From Lachnospiraceae bacterium UBA3821 (GTDB taxonomy: Bacteria; Bacillota; Clostridia; Lachnospirales; Lachnospiraceae): 8,169 nucleotides of DNA. Of this stretch, positions 1 through 6,180 are shown one piece after another; the stretch's first letter is position 1, and every line of letters starts with the position of its first letter. The stretch covers positions 1-8,169 of the forward strand of contig DFDT01000202.1 in NCBI GenBank assembly GCA_002368865.1, in the 5' to 3' direction. A program made the translations under genes and the position numbers. Below the pieces are notes generated by a model. That model was not told the origin of the DNA. It saw nothing but the letters and a program-made list of their open reading frames with translations, and searched no databases.

Positions 1-984
1 ACTTCCCACCATTTTACCGGTCTGACCGTTGATGGCAAACGTATAACTCTCCCCCTGATATTTTGTGGTCATCATCCACACCGGCAGCATGGCGTACTCC
101 GCTTTCGCATCACTCAGGCGAATGCTCTCGCCCTTCTGCGCCACTTCCTCATAATCTCTCACCTGCTCCCGCATCTTCGTCCGGAAGGTGTTCTGCACAC
201 GCTCATTCGCTCTGGGCTGGGCATCCTTCTCCTCCACATCATAGCGGTTTGCCAGATATCCGCTGAAATATGCCGCATCGTATGCCACCGCCTTTGTAAA
301 ATCATAAGGTTCCAGAGAGTCCATCGTGGCATCATCCATCTGAGATGCCGCATCCACGGGAATCTGCTGAAAATCCATCTCCCCCTGACGCACCATGCGA
401 TAATGATCCTTCCTTGTATAGACGAACCGCTCGTCCTCCCAACTCTTGGACTTCACGCCCTCAAAGGCAACGTAACCGTCCGCATGGCAGCTGTACAGCC
501 AAAAAGGCACGTACACCCCTGTGATCTCCTGAATCCGGTTATTTGCGGTAAATGACTTGGGAAGCAGCTTTTTCCCTTTGGTAAACTCCTGCAATTTCGA
601 TTTTGCCTGCTCCTTATCCACCCGAAACGGCAGCATCAGATCCGGTCTGTAAATTCCCTCGAAAGACTGCGGAATGACCGCCGGATTACCGCAATAGGGA
701 CATTCCGTGGCCGCCGTATGCTCATCCGCCACCATCTGCGCTCCGCAGGACGGGCAGACATAGCCCTGGATCTTGCCGCTCTCATCCTGGATCAAGGATT
801 GCGCGGAACTGCTCCAGGTCATCTCAGAGCCCGCTCCATCCTCCAGCTCTGCCTGCTCTGCCGCCTTCACCTGCTCCATCGTGAAACTGGAATCACAATA
901 CTTACAGGTCATCTCCCCAGACGCCCCGCTGAATGAAAGCGGCGCCGCACAACACGGACACTTAAAATTCAAAACTTCACCCAT
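1..984 (-). CDS. Double zinc-ribbon protein (TFIIB-type zinc ribbon family), 3' end outside window
   Basis: The reading frame is open from the ATG at 984 to the window edge (328 codons, no stop), so the C-terminus is missing. A good ribosome site, AAGGAGAG, lies about 8 nt upstream of the ATG. Two four-cysteine zinc ribbons are visible: C9/C12 with C27/C30, and C77/C80 with C95/C98 in the form CPSCG...CPYCG. They are separated by a polar Glu/Gln-rich linker. After them comes a roughly 230-residue region rich in aromatic and charged residues with no membrane segment in the visible part. It contains a YVPFWLYS stretch and ends in NGQTGKMVG. This layout matches a Clostridia family annotated as TFIIB-type zinc ribbon-containing protein, sometimes wrongly as PriA helicase because of the zinc ribbons. 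No helicase motif is present. From memory of the family, a hydrophobic tail often follows in the missing part. The biochemical role is unknown. It is divergent from the CapA gene, with 172 bp between. Confidence 0.8.
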   Translation of the reverse strand, partial: MGEVLNFKCPCCAAPLSFSGASGEMTCKYCDSSFTMEQVKAAEQAELEDGAGSEMTWSSSAQSLIQDESGKIQGYVCPSCGAQMVADEHTAATECPYCGNPAVIPQSFEGIYRPDLMLPFRVDKEQAKSKLQEFTKGKKLLPKSFTANNRIQEITGVYVPFWLYSCHADGYVAFEGVKSKSWEDERFVYTRKDHYRMVRQGEMDFQQIPVDAASQMDDATMDSLEPYDFTKAVAYDAAYFSGYLANRYDVEEKDAQPRANERVQNTFRTKMREQVRDYEEVAQKGESIRLSDAKAEYAMLPVWMMTTKYQGESYTFAINGQTGKMVGS

Positions 985-1089
985 GCTTTTCTCTCCTTAT
1001 AGAATAGGATCTTCTTTTTTCCATCTTATTTTATCTTATTTCCAAGCCTGCAAAAAAGCAAGCCATAGCGTCACCTTTTCGGAAAAAAC

Positions 1090-1118
1090 TTGCGAAATTC
1101 GACACTCCGTTATATCAT
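1090..1118 (+). promoter_or_regulatory. Candidate sigma-A promoter for the CapA gene
   Basis: TTGCGA (1090-1095) is followed after 17 nt by TATCAT (1113-1118), a plausible -35/-10 pair about 38 nt before the ATG at 1157. The same 172-bp divergent spacer must carry the minus-strand promoter for the zinc-ribbon gene. Only a weak pair (TTGCTT, 17 nt, TAAGAT) can be picked out there, inside an AT-rich stretch with repeated ATCTTATTT units near 1022-1041. Confidence 0.45.
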
Positions 1119-1156
1119 GAATAGCAGATACGAAATATCAGAAAGGTTGTTATGAT

Positions 1157-2542
1157 ATGAAGGGAAAAGACAAAAGAAAAAGGCGCGCGGTCCTGAGCAC
1201 GGTCATCCTTCTGTTCCTGGTCACCGTCATGGGCACACTTTCTCTGGCTCTCTATCAATCTTACCGGGATCCGGAATTTCTGCGGCGCGATAAAACCTCA
1301 AGTCCCACCGAACCGGGAACCAATACTCCCGAAGAACCGGAAGCGACCGGTCCGTCCCCCGAGGAGGTGTTTGCCGAATTTGCAGATCTTCCCCAGGAAC
1401 CCTTTGAATATCCGATCACCCTGATGGCCGTGGGCGACAATCTCATGCATATGGGTGTGGTATACACCGGTCGCCAGAATGACGGCAGCTACAATTACGA
1501 ATGTCTCTACGAGAGCATTTCCGACTACCTGGATCTGGCTGACATCAAGATCATCAATCAGGAAACTGTCATGGCCGGCAATCAGCTGGGTTTTTCCGGC
1601 TATCCCTATTTCAACTCTCCCGAGGAGGTGGCGGACGGCATAGCGGCCGCCGGCTTCAATGTGGTGCTGCAGTCCTCCAACCATACCTGCGATCAGGGCG
1701 TGGAGGGGATCGACCACTGTGTCTCCGTTTGGGCCAGACATCCCGAAGTCCTGATGGTGGGCATTCATTCCGGAGAGGAGGAGGCAGCCGCGCCGCAGGA
1801 GGAATCAGCCGCGGAGCCATCACCGGAACGGGAAATTCCGATCCTGGAGATAGACGGCGTAAAGTTTGCCATTTTAAATTACACCTATGCCCCCAACAGC
1901 GGCTACATGCCTGCCGAGGTCCAGAAGCGGCTTGAAGTACTCTGCAATTATGACCGCAAGACCGGCCGTATGGATTTCACCACCATCAATCCGCAGGTCC
2001 TCGAAGATATCAAACGCGCGGATGAATTGGCGGACGCAGTGATTGTCTGCCCGCACTGGGGAACGGAGTACAGCACTTCCCCCTCCAGCTATCAGAAAAA
2101 ATTTGCCAGACAGATGACCGAGGCAGGTGCCGATCTGATCGTCGGAGCCCATCCCCACGTGGTAGAGCCCGTGGAATGGATCCAGGCCGAAAACGGCAAT
2201 GAAGCGCTCTGTTTTTACTCTCTGGGGAATTATGTTTCGACGCAAAAAGATCCCATCAGTATGCTGGAAGCCATGGCCTGGGTGACCTTTATCGTCACGG
2301 AGGACGGCGATTCCAAAACCGTCACCGTATCCCACACCGGCTCTGGCGCCATTCCCATGGTATGTCAGTACAGCAGCTCTCCCGTGCGCATCAAGGGTGT
2401 CTATCCCCTGGAGACCTACACCGAGGAGATGGCTGCCGCCCACGGCATTCGCAGCTACGGAAACGGCGTACTCTATCTGGAAGACCTGCAAAAATGGAGC
2501 AAGGAAATATTAGGGGAATTTCAAATGAAAATTCCGTACTGA
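1157..2542 (+). CDS. CapA family protein (PGA_cap metallophosphoesterase), membrane-anchored
   Basis: This 461-residue protein has a short basic N-terminus and one membrane segment at about residues 11-33. A Pro/Glu/Thr-rich linker (about 45-83) leads to a CapA/PGA_cap domain from about 86 to 365 outside the membrane. Family motifs are clear and in order: GDNLMH (93-98), NQE (134-136), SNH (174-176) with D179, CPHWGTEY (298-305), GAHPHV (330-335) and YSLGNYV (354-360). The Asp, Asn and His residues in these motifs are the expected metal ligands of a calcineurin-like phosphoesterase fold. The founding member acts in poly-gamma-glutamate capsule synthesis, but no other capsule gene (capB, capC, capE) is present. 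A general envelope role is therefore as far as I would go. A Glu/Ala/Pro-rich insert (about 205-226) interrupts the domain between the SNH and CPHW motifs. AGAAAGG upstream supports the start. The gene stands alone and converges on the NlpC/P60 gene. Confidence 0.9.
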   Translation: MKGKDKRKRRAVLSTVILLFLVTVMGTLSLALYQSYRDPEFLRRDKTSSPTEPGTNTPEEPEATGPSPEEVFAEFADLPQEPFEYPITLMAVGDNLMHMGVVYTGRQNDGSYNYECLYESISDYLDLADIKIINQETVMAGNQLGFSGYPYFNSPEEVADGIAAAGFNVVLQSSNHTCDQGVEGIDHCVSVWARHPEVLMVGIHSGEEEAAAPQEESAAEPSPEREIPILEIDGVKFAILNYTYAPNSGYMPAEVQKRLEVLCNYDRKTGRMDFTTINPQVLEDIKRADELADAVIVCPHWGTEYSTSPSSYQKKFARQMTEAGADLIVGAHPHVVEPVEWIQAENGNEALCFYSLGNYVSTQKDPISMLEAMAWVTFIVTEDGDSKTVTVSHTGSGAIPMVCQYSSSPVRIKGVYPLETYTEEMAAAHGIRSYGNGVLYLEDLQKWSKEILGEFQMKIPY

Positions 2543-2576
2543 TACTCATAAGCGTTCCGATATCTGTTCAAATCCA

Positions 2577-2611
2577 AAATGCCTCCCCCGCATACAGCGG
2601 AAGAGGCATTT
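2577..2611. terminator. Bidirectional hairpin terminator between convergent genes
   Basis: AAATGCCTC (2577-2585) pairs perfectly with GAGGCATTT (2603-2611). After a 2x2 mismatch an inner CCGC/GCGG stem (2588-2591 with 2597-2600) closes a five-base loop. It sits 34 nt after the CapA stop and 8 nt after the peptidase stop on the other strand, so it can serve both. The T-tracts outside the stem are short (ATTTACTT on plus, ATTTTGG on minus), so it is a moderate rather than strong intrinsic terminator. Confidence 0.75.
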
Positions 2612-2619
2612 ACTTAGAA

Positions 2620-3843
2620 TCAGTCGATCACATTCTTGACTCCCAGGATATTGTCGTAATCCGCATTGTAGATCACGACGCCCTTGCGGGAGTTCGCTTC
2701 ATGAATGATCTGTCCGTCCCCGATATAAAGTGCCACATGGGAACAGCTGCCCTTGCCGTAGCACACGATATCACCGGGCTGGATCTCACTGTAATCAATG
2801 GATCTGCCTGCGGAACTCAGCTGCCCGGCCGGCGTACGGCTGATGGAATACCCGAAGTCCGCATAGATCAGACTGGTAAATCCCGAGCAATCTGTACCGT
2901 TTGTCAGGCTGTTACCGCCCATCACATACTTATTTCCCAGAAACTGCTTTGCATACTCCACAATCTGGCTTCTCAGCTCAGAATTGGTACTATATGTGGT
3001 CACCGGCGCCACGACCTGCGTATTCTCCGGCGCATGCGTCTCGGATGCTTCCTTGCGCTTCTGCTGTGCCCGCAGCGCTTCCAGCTCCGCTTTTTCTTCC
3101 TCGATGGACTTTGCGTACACAAATTCCTCTGCAATGGTCACATACTCCGCTGCCACATAGCCCTTTTTATTTCCGGCATAGGAAACCTGCAGCCACTCAC
3201 CGTTATCCTCCAGCAGCTTCGCTTTCTCGCCCTGATCCAGATAACCGATCCGCTTCGCCGAAACATCCGCGCTCTCGCGCACATTCAGCCTGTCCGCTTT
3301 TACCACAGCATACCGCGTGACATAATCATCTACCACAGCCGCCGCATCCGCGCCATAGATAAAGAACTCCGCTTTGATATAGCCTTCCACGCTGCCGGAC
3401 TTCACATGGAACCATTCCCCATTTTCTCCGGCGGTCTCCAGCACGTCCGCTACCGCGCCGTTATAAATCTTGCCCAGAACCTCTCCGTCCGTAGACGGCA
3501 GGCTGCGGATGTTGACATAATTTGTCACATGCGCGATGGCAAGGTTTGCATACTCATTCTCCGCATCCTCCGAACTCACCGCTGTCTGCCGGTCTTTCGC
3601 CGCTACCCGGCTGCTTTCCGTCCACTGCCATGTCGAGATTACAGCCTGCTCACTGGGCTGCAGGACTTGTCCCGTCAGTGCCTGCATCGCAAGCAGGTAC
3701 GGTGTCCGGTTTTCCATACCGAGTTCTGTCGCCGTTACGGTAAACGGCGCGCCCAGAAGCGATGCCGCGATCAGCCCTGCCCCGGAAAGAGCAGCCGCTG
3801 TATGTATGAATTTTAAAATCTTTCGATCACTCTGTCTTTTCAT
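2620..3843 (-). CDS. Secreted SH3b-SH3b-NlpC/P60 cell-wall endopeptidase
   Basis: This 407-residue exported protein starts with a positively charged N-terminus and a hydrophobic signal segment (about 11-38), with likely signal cleavage after VTA (36-38). Two bacterial SH3 domains follow, at about 101-162 (VNIRSLPS core) and 178-237 (LNVRESAD core). Each ends in the usual GYI/GYV strand. A charged helical linker rich in Glu, Lys, Ala and Gln (about 244-268) and a Thr/Ser/Pro-rich spacer lead to a C-terminal NlpC/P60 domain (about 289-400). The catalytic Cys is C319 in TDCSGF. The catalytic His is H369 in SHVALYIGDG, and the third polar residue is H381 in IIHEA. Enzymes of this type cut gamma-D-Glu-diamino-acid bonds in peptidoglycan stems, and the SH3b domains bind the wall. 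The start has TAGGGG 7 nt upstream. The gene appears monocistronic and carries its own regulated promoter, with a WalR-type box, upstream. Confidence 0.93.
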   Translation of the reverse strand: MKRQSDRKILKFIHTAAALSGAGLIAASLLGAPFTVTATELGMENRTPYLLAMQALTGQVLQPSEQAVISTWQWTESSRVAAKDRQTAVSSEDAENEYANLAIAHVTNYVNIRSLPSTDGEVLGKIYNGAVADVLETAGENGEWFHVKSGSVEGYIKAEFFIYGADAAAVVDDYVTRYAVVKADRLNVRESADVSAKRIGYLDQGEKAKLLEDNGEWLQVSYAGNKKGYVAAEYVTIAEEFVYAKSIEEEKAELEALRAQQKRKEASETHAPENTQVVAPVTTYSTNSELRSQIVEYAKQFLGNKYVMGGNSLTNGTDCSGFTSLIYADFGYSISRTPAGQLSSAGRSIDYSEIQPGDIVCYGKGSCSHVALYIGDGQIIHEANSRKGVVIYNADYDNILGVKNVID

Positions 3844-3886
3844 GAAATATCCCCTAAAACTACTAACCTATTTCACACTCATTCCT

Positions 3887-3895
3887 AGTATACCA
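3887..3895 (-). promoter_or_regulatory. Extended -10 promoter of the NlpC/P60 gene
   Basis: On the minus strand the sequence reads TGGTATACT, an extended -10 (TGn followed by TATACT, one mismatch to TATAAT). The -35 position at about 3910-3915 is poor (TAGAAT), which is common where an extended -10 or an activator compensates. A start near 3880 would give a leader of roughly 37 nt before the ATG at 3843. Confidence 0.55.
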
Positions 3896-3903
3896 AGTGC
3901 AGG

Positions 3904-3916
3904 ATAGAAATTCTAT
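3904..3916. repeat. 13-bp palindrome over the -35 region
   Basis: ATAGAA-A-TTCTAT is a perfect inverted repeat around one central base. It covers the expected -35 of the peptidase promoter and lies between the -10 and the WalR-type box. The position suits an operator for a dimeric regulator. AT-rich palindromes of this size can also arise by chance. Confidence 0.35.
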
Positions 3917-3932
3917 AGGAATTTAACAATTT

Positions 3933-3949
3933 TGTAAAATTTGTGTAAT
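3933..3949 (+). promoter_or_regulatory. WalR (YycF) box upstream of the wall peptidase
   Basis: TGTAAA (3933-3938), five bases, then TGTAAT (3944-3949) is a perfect match to the published WalR consensus TGTWAH-N5-TGTWAH. A further half-site, TGTTAA, reads on the minus strand at 3923-3928. WalRK controls wall hydrolases with NlpC/P60 and related domains in Bacillus and Staphylococcus, so the target fits. The box lies upstream of the -35 position, where an activator could act, but it reads on the strand opposite to the gene. Whether this organism has WalR cannot be seen here. Confidence 0.5.
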
Positions 3950-4050
3950 ATGTTCACTTTTCGCCCATCACGCGACCAGCCATTTGTATATTTCCAGTCT
4001 TCTGGCACCACCGAAACTCCATATCCCAGGGAAATAAACCATACATATTT

Positions 4051-4098
4051 CTTGAAACCATTTTGGGTTCAAGCCCAACATTTTCATGGATTTGAACC
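4051..4098. repeat. Overlapping hairpin cluster in the AT-rich spacer
   Basis: Three mutually exclusive stems share bases. CTTGAAACC (4051-4059) pairs with GGGTTCAAG (4065-4073), with one mismatch. TTGGG (4063-4067) pairs with CCCAA (4074-4078). GGTTCAA (4066-4072) pairs with TTGAACC (4092-4098). The cluster begins 11 bp past the stop of the 72-codon minus-strand ORF. It may be a terminator or processing signal, but no T-tract follows on either strand. The rest of the 3950-4109 spacer shows nothing else convincing. Confidence 0.35.
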
Positions 4099-4109
4099 AC
4101 CTAACCCCC

Positions 4110-4328
4110 TCACTGGATTTTCTCCCTGATATAGCTGATGACCTGCTGCTCTCCCTTTCTCCCCTCGGGAGTAAAAGTGAACACCAGGTAGGCGTGAAAA
4201 GTATCGGGTTCAATATGTATCTCGTAATCCTTCATTTTACAGCGCTGAAAAGCGGCTTCAAAATCGGGCGCATAGCATTCCAGCATTCTTTTATGCAACT
4301 CATAGCCGAACTTAACGCCGTCATACAT
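4110..4328 (-). CDS. Small hypothetical protein or truncated gene remnant (72 codons)
   Basis: I do not recognise this protein. Its sequence looks like real coding DNA: balanced composition, alternating hydrophobic and charged segments, and a Glu/Asp/His/aromatic-rich middle (DYEIHIEPDTFHAYLVF) followed by a basic C-terminal helix. It would be soluble, with no signal or membrane segment. The only possible start in the frame is the ATG at 4328, because an in-frame TAA lies 8 codons upstream. That ATG has no ribosome site at normal spacing. The ATG sits in a 16-bp palindrome that also marks the edge of the ATPase-gene repeat. One reading is that the repeat replaced the 5' part of a longer gene and this is its tail. 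The other is a small gene translated by coupling from the ATPase gene, which ends 58 bp upstream. It overlaps an unrelated 81-codon frame (3968-4213, minus) that looks spurious. Confidence 0.45.
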   Translation of the reverse strand: MYDGVKFGYELHKRMLECYAPDFEAAFQRCKMKDYEIHIEPDTFHAYLVFTFTPEGRKGEQQVISYIREKIQ

Positions 4329-4342
4329 AGATGCGCATCTAT
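4327..4342. repeat. 16-bp perfect palindrome at the repeat edge
   Basis: ATAGATGCGCATCTAT is perfectly self-complementary with no loop. Its right end overlaps the first bases of the long direct repeat (from 4341), and its left end overlaps the only possible start codon of the 72-codon ORF. The second repeat copy has no such palindrome at its edge. Confidence 0.6.
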
Positions 4343-4539
4343 TTTCCCATTATTTTTCGTACATTTCAAGTGGGTATTCCAGAATGTCATAATTTGTTTT
4401 TTTCACCGGACTTGGCCTTTTTGATCAAGCACTTCTCGCCTTCAAAAGCAAACCCAAACTTCAGGATATTCTCTGCCGATATCCCCCTCTGCAGCAGGTC
4501 AGCATCATATTTTTTCTCCTCGATCTGCTTTAAGGCGTT
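4341..4539. repeat. Long direct repeat, copy 1 (3' end of ATPase/nuclease gene plus flank)
   Basis: This aligns to 7369-7567 without gaps and with 7 mismatches in 199 bases by eye. It covers the last 51 codons or so of the gene, the stop, and 46 bp of non-coding flank with a single mismatch. Homology continues beyond 4539 into the genes but with many more changes. To the left it stops abruptly at 4341. Confidence 0.85.
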
Positions 4540-6102
4540 CTTTGCAGTGTCCTCCAGGGATTCTTCCCCTGCTTTCTGATTCAACACCTTAAACTCCATG
4601 ATGACTGCCACATTCTTTGTATCTTTCGGTTCCATGACCACATCATACCGGCCATAGCCGCTTTCACGATTCGATTTCACCATGTAACTGTCCGCCTTAT
4701 CCACCATAAGGCCGAGCACAAACCCATGATAGAATCTCTCCGGATGCCTTCTCCCTGCCCTGTCCTTTCCGGAATCGAAATAACTGAATGTGTTCAGGGC
4801 AACCTCATTCATATAGTCGTTCATTGCATCCTCGTCACCAGCGAACATGGCGTTCACAAATTCACCGAAATCCTCTGTCTGCGCAAACCAACTCTGGATC
4901 ATGGTTTCAAACATACACTTCACTTCATAATTGGTCAGGGCAAGCTGATAAGTCGGTTTTCCCGCACTGCTGAACACAGCGTTTACTACCTTCAGATACC
5001 CTGACGCCAGCAGCAGACTCCAGATCGCATTCCTGTTTCCGGAGAGTTGGCTGAATATGATCTGTTCGTCAATCTTTGTCTCTATAGACTCTCCATTTAA
5101 GAGTCTCTCAAATTCCGTCTTGATCCCTTTGTCACCTTCCCGGATCAGTTTGCTGACCAGACCGTTTCCGCTGGTATTCGCCCAATAAGTATCATATTTC
5201 TTCTTCGACAGATAGGATGTAACAGACCATGGGTTGTAAATGTCCGTCACCTGACCAAAAGTAAAGCCATCATACCATGACTTCACCTTTTCCTTTTCCA
5301 ATTCCGGTATCCCCTGTTCATCCATGGCAGCAAATACTTCTTTTTCTGTAAAGCCAAAGCATGTTGCATATTCATCGGACGTAGTGGTAACTACATTCAA
5401 ATTGTTGAGATCAGAGAAGATCGATTCCTTACTCACCCTTGTAATCCCGGTCATCACGGCACGCTCCAGGGATGGATTCGTCTTAAATGTATTGTTGAAC
5501 AGCGCCCTCGTATAGGCGACCAGCTCATCCCAATATCCATTGATATAGGCCTCCTGCATGGGCGTGTCGTATTCGTCCAACAGCACAATGCATTTTTTGC
5601 CGTAATACCGGTAGAGCCATTCACAAAGCATATTTAACGATAATGCTGCAATGGCGTCATCCATTTCCTCGGAAACCTGATGATAGAACTTCCTGTCCGT
5701 ATCCGTAAACTTTTCATCCTTTAACATCCATTCATACTGATTGAACAATTTTTTTATCAATAAATTTATAATCTTCCTTGTCTTCTCATAGGTCGTCTGC
5801 TTCACCCCCGCAAAGGACAGGAAAATGACCGGATAAGTCCCCTGCAATTCCCGGAACTTCTCATCTTTCCAGATCTCCAGCCCTTCAAACAGATCTGCCC
5901 TGCCCTCAAATTTATTGGAAAAAAAGCATTCCAGCATACTCATATTCAGCGTTTTACCAAACCTGCGGGGGCGCGTGATCAGGGTGACGGAATCCAACCC
6001 ATTCCACCACTCCTTTATAAATGCTGTCTTATCCACATAGAAAGCATTTTTTTCCCTTAATTCTCTGAAATCCTGAATCCCTGTTGCTATCTCTCTTGCC
6101 AT
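4387..6102 (-). CDS. AAA-ATPase-like / PD-(D/E)XK nuclease fusion protein
   Basis: This matches the family with an N-terminal AAA-ATPase_like domain (PF09820 type) and a C-terminal PDDEXK_9 domain (PF08011 type). The start at 6102 is preferred to an upstream in-frame ATG at 6120 because GGAGGTGA lies 8 nt before 6102 and overlaps the other ATG. The protein is then 571 residues, a usual length, and begins MAREIATGIQDF as relatives do. The P-loop is RPRRFGKT (44-51). Walker B is IVLLDEYDTP (172-181, acidic D176/E177). A MTGITRVSKES sensor-like stretch lies at 217-227 and SWYDGFTFG at 275-283. The nuclease core has RYD (D487), MEFK (E503 and K505) and Q526/Y532, so the D-ExK signature is complete. 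Predicted to be a soluble ATP-dependent nuclease. Cellular role and substrate are unknown for the family. It lies 78 bp downstream of the sortase and is paralogous to the gene at the right edge. Confidence 0.9.
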   Translation of the reverse strand: MAREIATGIQDFRELREKNAFYVDKTAFIKEWWNGLDSVTLITRPRRFGKTLNMSMLECFFSNKFEGRADLFEGLEIWKDEKFRELQGTYPVIFLSFAGVKQTTYEKTRKIINLLIKKLFNQYEWMLKDEKFTDTDRKFYHQVSEEMDDAIAALSLNMLCEWLYRYYGKKCIVLLDEYDTPMQEAYINGYWDELVAYTRALFNNTFKTNPSLERAVMTGITRVSKESIFSDLNNLNVVTTTSDEYATCFGFTEKEVFAAMDEQGIPELEKEKVKSWYDGFTFGQVTDIYNPWSVTSYLSKKKYDTYWANTSGNGLVSKLIREGDKGIKTEFERLLNGESIETKIDEQIIFSQLSGNRNAIWSLLLASGYLKVVNAVFSSAGKPTYQLALTNYEVKCMFETMIQSWFAQTEDFGEFVNAMFAGDEDAMNDYMNEVALNTFSYFDSGKDRAGRRHPERFYHGFVLGLMVDKADSYMVKSNRESGYGRYDVVMEPKDTKNVAVIMEFKVLNQKAGEESLEDTAKNALKQIEEKKYDADLLQRGISAENILKFGFAFEGEKCLIKKAKSGEKNKL

Positions 6103-6110
6103 GACCCACG

Positions 6111-6118
6111 TCACCTCC
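6111..6118 (-). promoter_or_regulatory. Ribosome binding site fixing the ATPase start
   Basis: GGAGGTGA on the minus strand is close to the full anti-16S complement, at 8-nt spacing to the ATG at 6102. It overlaps the upstream in-frame ATG (6120-6118), so that codon cannot be the start used. Confidence 0.8.
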
Positions 6119-6137
6119 ATAAACGAAGCTTAGTGTT

Positions 6138-6166
6138 ATCTTATCATAGTTTCCGTAAAACCGCAA
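6138..6166 (-). promoter_or_regulatory. Candidate promoter between sortase and ATPase genes
   Basis: On the minus strand TTGCGG (6166-6161), a 17-nt spacer and TAAGAT (6143-6138) form a possible promoter. An overlapping better -10, TATGAT (6148-6143), lacks a well-placed -35. Start to ATG would be about 30 nt. It suggests the ATPase gene can be expressed separately from the sortase. No clear terminator follows the sortase stop. Confidence 0.35.
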
Positions 6167-6180
6167 TGCAGGACAGCATC

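Noticed and set aside
1298..2491. Minus-strand frames of 156 and 205 codons (1298-1768 and 1874-2491) inside the CapA gene
   Set aside because: They are antisense to strongly conserved CapA motifs, with no ribosome sites and no recognisable protein features.
2362..3816. A 484-codon plus-strand frame antisense to the NlpC/P60 gene
   Set aside because: It is the shadow of a real gene. Its translation has no family features, while the minus strand encodes a signal peptide, two SH3b domains and a full catalytic domain.
3913..4068. A start-less open minus-strand frame of about 52 codons with protein-like text (VSVVPEDWKYTNGW)
   Set aside because: It has no ATG and no ribosome site, and it runs through the peptidase promoter elements. 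At most it is a decayed gene fragment, and I cannot support it.
4064..4100. tRNA-like T-arm words (GGTTCAAATCC on minus, GGGTTCAAGCCC on plus)
   Set aside because: No acceptor, D-arm or anticodon stem can be built around them on either strand. One flank is the coding end of the 72-codon ORF.
3968..4213. An 81-codon minus-strand frame overlapping the 72-codon ORF
   Set aside because: Its Arg/Ser/Trp-rich composition is typical of a shadow frame. It overlaps the better coding candidate and has no ribosome site.
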